Below, piece after piece: positions 6,888 through 8,552 of a stretch of DNA of 8,552 bases. The DNA is from Leptolyngbyaceae cyanobacterium M65_K2018_010. GTDB taxonomy: Bacteria; Cyanobacteriota; Cyanobacteriia; Phormidesmidales; Phormidesmidaceae. Position 1 is the stretch's first letter, and the number at the start of each line of letters is the position of its first letter. Location of the stretch: the NCBI GenBank assembly GCA_015295885.1, contig DVEE01000056.1, positions 1-8,552 of the forward strand, read 5' to 3'. The translations under genes and the position numbers were made by a program. The notes beneath the pieces were generated by a model that saw only the letters and a program-made list of their open reading frames with translations, searched no databases and had not been told where the DNA came from.

Positions 6888-6903
6888 GTGATATATCTAT
6901 CAC
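6888..6903. promoter_or_regulatory. Perfect palindrome GTGATA-TATC-TATCAC in pstS leader
   Basis: A 6-bp inverted repeat with a 4-bp centre. The GTGA and TCAC arms are separated by 8 bp, two more than a CRP-type site, and it lacks the GTA-N8-TAC of NtcA. It may be an operator for another dimeric regulator or an RNA hairpin. Confidence 0.35.
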
Positions 6904-6972
6904 TTGAATTCATGGGCAATGCGATAACGTTCAACGGGTAAGTGATGTTCTCTATTGTTTAACCTGACTAGC

Positions 6973-7048
6973 TGCCTGCTGGGAAAGATCATGCCCCCGC
7001 AGCTTTTAGACTCACTGACCTGAGGGATCTTGTCATTCCCAGTAGGTG
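6973..7048 (+). ncRNA. Long compound stem in the pstS 5' leader
   Basis: Bases 6973-6985 pair with 7036-7048 over 13 consecutive positions (ten Watson-Crick, three G-U). The helix continues with AGATC (6986-6990) pairing with GATCT (7026-7030) across a 5-nt one-sided bulge (7031-7035). Inside, CTCA (7011-7014) and TGAG (7021-7024) can close a small hairpin. The structure ends 40 nt before the pstS ATG, with no T-tract, so it does not look like a simple terminator. It matches no riboswitch or tRNA I can recognise. It could be a cis-acting leader element affecting stability, translation or readthrough. The pairing is seen directly; any function is inference. Confidence 0.4.
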
Positions 7049-7088
7049 CGGAAACCCAAATCCTTTCTAGTAAATTGGTTGCAAGACT

Positions 7089-8225
7089 ATGCTTCACAAA
7101 TTGTCTAATTATCGTTTTGGTCTTCCCTTAGCCGCCTCCGTTCTGTTGTTGGCTGGGGTTGCGGCCTGTGGCGGTGGCACGACTACCACCACCAGTGGAT
7201 CGGCTACCGACGGTGCGGCTTCCTCAGGGGAGGCCATTGCCCTGGGGGGTAACGTGGCCTTGACCGGTGCCGGCGCATCCTTCCCCGCTCCACTGTTTCA
7301 AAACTGGTTCATCACCCTCAATAAGGAAGTACCTGAGCTGCAAGTCAATTACCAGTCCGTTGGGAGTGGGGCTGGGGTTGAGCAATTCATGGCTGAAACC
7401 GTGGACTTTGGGGCCAGCGACACGGCCATGAAAGACGAAGAAATCGACAAGGTCGCGCGAGGCGTTATTTTGCTGCCGGTGACCGCTGGTAGCATCGTGT
7501 TTGCTTACAACCTGCCCGGTGTTGATGAATTGAAGCTCAGTCGTGAGGCCTACTCTGGCATTGCGACGGGTAAAATCACCAAATGGAACGACCCCATCAT
7601 TGCCGCCGATAATCCCGGTGTCACCCTACCCGATAAGACCATCACCTTTGTGCATCGGTCCGACGGAAGCGGCACCACGGCTGTGTTTACTAAGAATATG
7701 GCCGCCATCTCTCCCGAATTTGAGAAGGAAATCGGTGAAGGCAAGAGCGTGGAATGGCCCAAGACCGGTAACTTTGTGGGGGCCAAGGGCAACGAGGGGG
7801 TAACCGCCCAGATTCAGCAAACCGACGGCTCCATGGGCTACATCGAGTACGGCTATGCGGTGCAGAATAACCTTCCCTTTGCCACCATCCAAAATAAGGC
7901 GGGTAACTTTATTAAGGTGGACGATGAGAAGGCGGCGGCTACCTTGGCCCAAGTAGAACTGCCTGATAACCTGCGAGCCTTTATTGTGGATGCCGATGGT
8001 CCCGAATCCTACCCCTTCGTGACCTACTCCTGGATTATGGTTTACAAGGATTACCCTGACCCGAAGAAGGCTAAGGGTGTTGAGGTGATGGTGGATTATG
8101 CCATTAATCAGGGGCAAGAAGTAGCAGGGTCCTTGGGCTACATTCCGCTGCCTAAGAATGTGCGGGAGCGAATTGCCGCCGCCGCCGATGGCATCAGCCC
8201 CGATTTCACTATTACCGTCCGTTAG
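7089..8225 (+). CDS. pstS: Phosphate ABC transporter substrate-binding lipoprotein PstS
   Basis: A 378-residue periplasmic phosphate-binding protein that delivers phosphate to the PstCA-PstB importer. Residues 1-27 form a lipoprotein signal: a short basic start, a hydrophobic core and the lipobox VAAC with Cys27 as the lipidated residue. A Gly/Thr/Ser-rich tether of about 25 residues follows. Family motifs are GAGASFPAP (60-68), GSGAGVEQF (92-100), VDFGASD (105-111), the phosphate-binding loop RSDGSGTT (190-197) and DGSMGYIEYGYA (246-257), ending with a GYIPLP segment (350-355). Length is normal for the family. The ATG at 7089 gives the complete signal peptide but has no clear Shine-Dalgarno site, so translation may depend on the leader. 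The gene heads an operon with pstC, is preceded by a long leader with a Pho box, and is probably induced by phosphate starvation. Confidence 0.97.
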   Translation: MLHKLSNYRFGLPLAASVLLLAGVAACGGGTTTTTSGSATDGAASSGEAIALGGNVALTGAGASFPAPLFQNWFITLNKEVPELQVNYQSVGSGAGVEQFMAETVDFGASDTAMKDEEIDKVARGVILLPVTAGSIVFAYNLPGVDELKLSREAYSGIATGKITKWNDPIIAADNPGVTLPDKTITFVHRSDGSGTTAVFTKNMAAISPEFEKEIGEGKSVEWPKTGNFVGAKGNEGVTAQIQQTDGSMGYIEYGYAVQNNLPFATIQNKAGNFIKVDDEKAAATLAQVELPDNLRAFIVDADGPESYPFVTYSWIMVYKDYPDPKKAKGVEVMVDYAINQGQEVAGSLGYIPLPKNVRERIAAAADGISPDFTITVR

Positions 8226-8239
8226 GCGGTTTTAGATTT

Positions 8240-8265
8240 GCCGGGAGGGTGACAGCCTTCCCGGC
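8240..8265 (+). terminator. Strong pstS-pstC intercistronic hairpin
   Basis: An 11-bp stem (8240-8250 with 8255-8265, two G-U pairs) closes a GACA tetraloop, starting 15 nt after the pstS stop. No T-tract follows, so it is more likely a 3' end stabiliser or partial attenuator than a full terminator. Such hairpins behind binding-protein genes are a known way to keep more binding protein than membrane subunits. Confidence 0.6.
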
Positions 8266-8303
8266 TACTATTGGTGTCAACCCATAATGTAGGTAAGGTC
8301 GCT

Positions 8304-8552
8304 GTGACTGCTACTAATCCCCCTTCCCCTCCCAGTTCCCGCAGCCGTTCGGCTACTGAACGAGGCTTAGATCGTACCTTTGAAGGTGCGGCCTTAATGT
8401 TCGCTTTGTTTATTCTGCTGCTGCTGGTAGCCATTGGTCTGCTGATTTTGATTCAGGCTTGGCCCGCCATTCGAGAATTTGGGCTGGGCTTTTTATGGAC
8501 CAGTACCTGGAACCCGGTGGAAGGGCGTGAAGCCTTTGGGGTATTGCCCATG
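8304..8552 (+). CDS. pstC: Phosphate ABC transporter permease PstC, 3' end outside window
   Basis: The first 83 codons of the PstC inner-membrane permease, which with PstA forms the phosphate channel. A Ser/Pro/Arg-rich cytoplasmic N-terminus (residues 1 to about 20) leads into ERGLDRTFEG, then a transmembrane helix at about 31-50 rich in Leu, and then the typical PstC segment 59-83 containing FGLGFLW, TSTWNP and FGVLP. The preferred start is the GTG at 8304 with AAGG 5 nt upstream; in-frame GTG at 8274 and TTG at 8271 are weaker alternatives, the latter close to the intercistronic hairpin. It lies 78 bp after pstS, so the two are likely one operon. The rest of the operon (pstA, pstB) is presumably to the right. 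Confidence 0.93.
   Translation, partial: MTATNPPSPPSSRSRSATERGLDRTFEGAALMFALFILLLLVAIGLLILIQAWPAIREFGLGFLWTSTWNPVEGREAFGVLPM

Noticed and set aside
6887..6904. CRP (SyCRP1) or NtcA binding site
   Set aside because: The GTGA/TCAC arms are 8 bp apart instead of 6, and the GTA-N8-TAC pattern is absent.
6973..7048. tRNA gene of about 76 nt
   Set aside because: The length fits by coincidence, but there is no TTCGA-type T-loop, D-arm or anticodon arm.
6900..7097. 65-codon minus-strand open frame in the pstS leader
   Set aside because: It overlaps the pstS start and the structured leader, and its protein resembles nothing I know.
7626..8117. 163-codon minus-strand open frame inside pstS
   Set aside because: A shadow of the strongly supported pstS frame.

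Overview
The window looks like chromosomal DNA from a GC-leaning cyanobacterium. The evidence is five copies of the HIP1 octamer GCGATCGC in 8.5 kb (about 0.1 expected by chance), a cyanobacterial-type Pho box upstream of pstS, and cyanobacterial-looking proteins. No transposase, prophage, CRISPR array, rRNA or tRNA is visible. It reads as a mainly housekeeping metabolic and transport region.

Layout: (1) The left edge holds the 3' part of a plus-strand gene for a proline-rich, TrbI/VirB10-like protein (to 998). (2) It converges with a minus-strand block that reads right to left as PPP-family phosphatase (6544-5765), an AdoMet decarboxylase-spermidine synthase fusion (5647-4364), a ureohydrolase annotated as agmatinase-like (4216-3194) and, after a gap of about 690 bp, an AGCS-family Na+/alanine-glycine symporter (2503-1046). 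(3) A divergent intergenic region of about 540 bp (6545-7088) carries a Pho box and several RNA-structure candidates. (4) A plus-strand phosphate uptake operon begins with pstS (7089-8225), a strong intercistronic hairpin, and the first 83 codons of pstC, cut by the window end.

How the genes work together: the fusion protein has both enzymes of the final spermidine step (dcAdoMet production and aminopropyl transfer). The neighbouring ureohydrolase could supply putrescine from agmatine, so the two may form a compact polyamine module; arginine decarboxylase is not in the window. The pst genes encode high-affinity phosphate import and are probably switched on by SphS-SphR during phosphate starvation.

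The parts most worth a second look are the long, apparently structured pstS leader (an 18-bp compound stem ending 40 nt before the start codon, plus upstream hairpins), the speHE fusion with a clear promoter and ribosome binding site that fix its start, the GDYINKG change in the phosphatase, and the true substrate of the ureohydrolase. All calls come from reading motifs; no database search or folding program was run.
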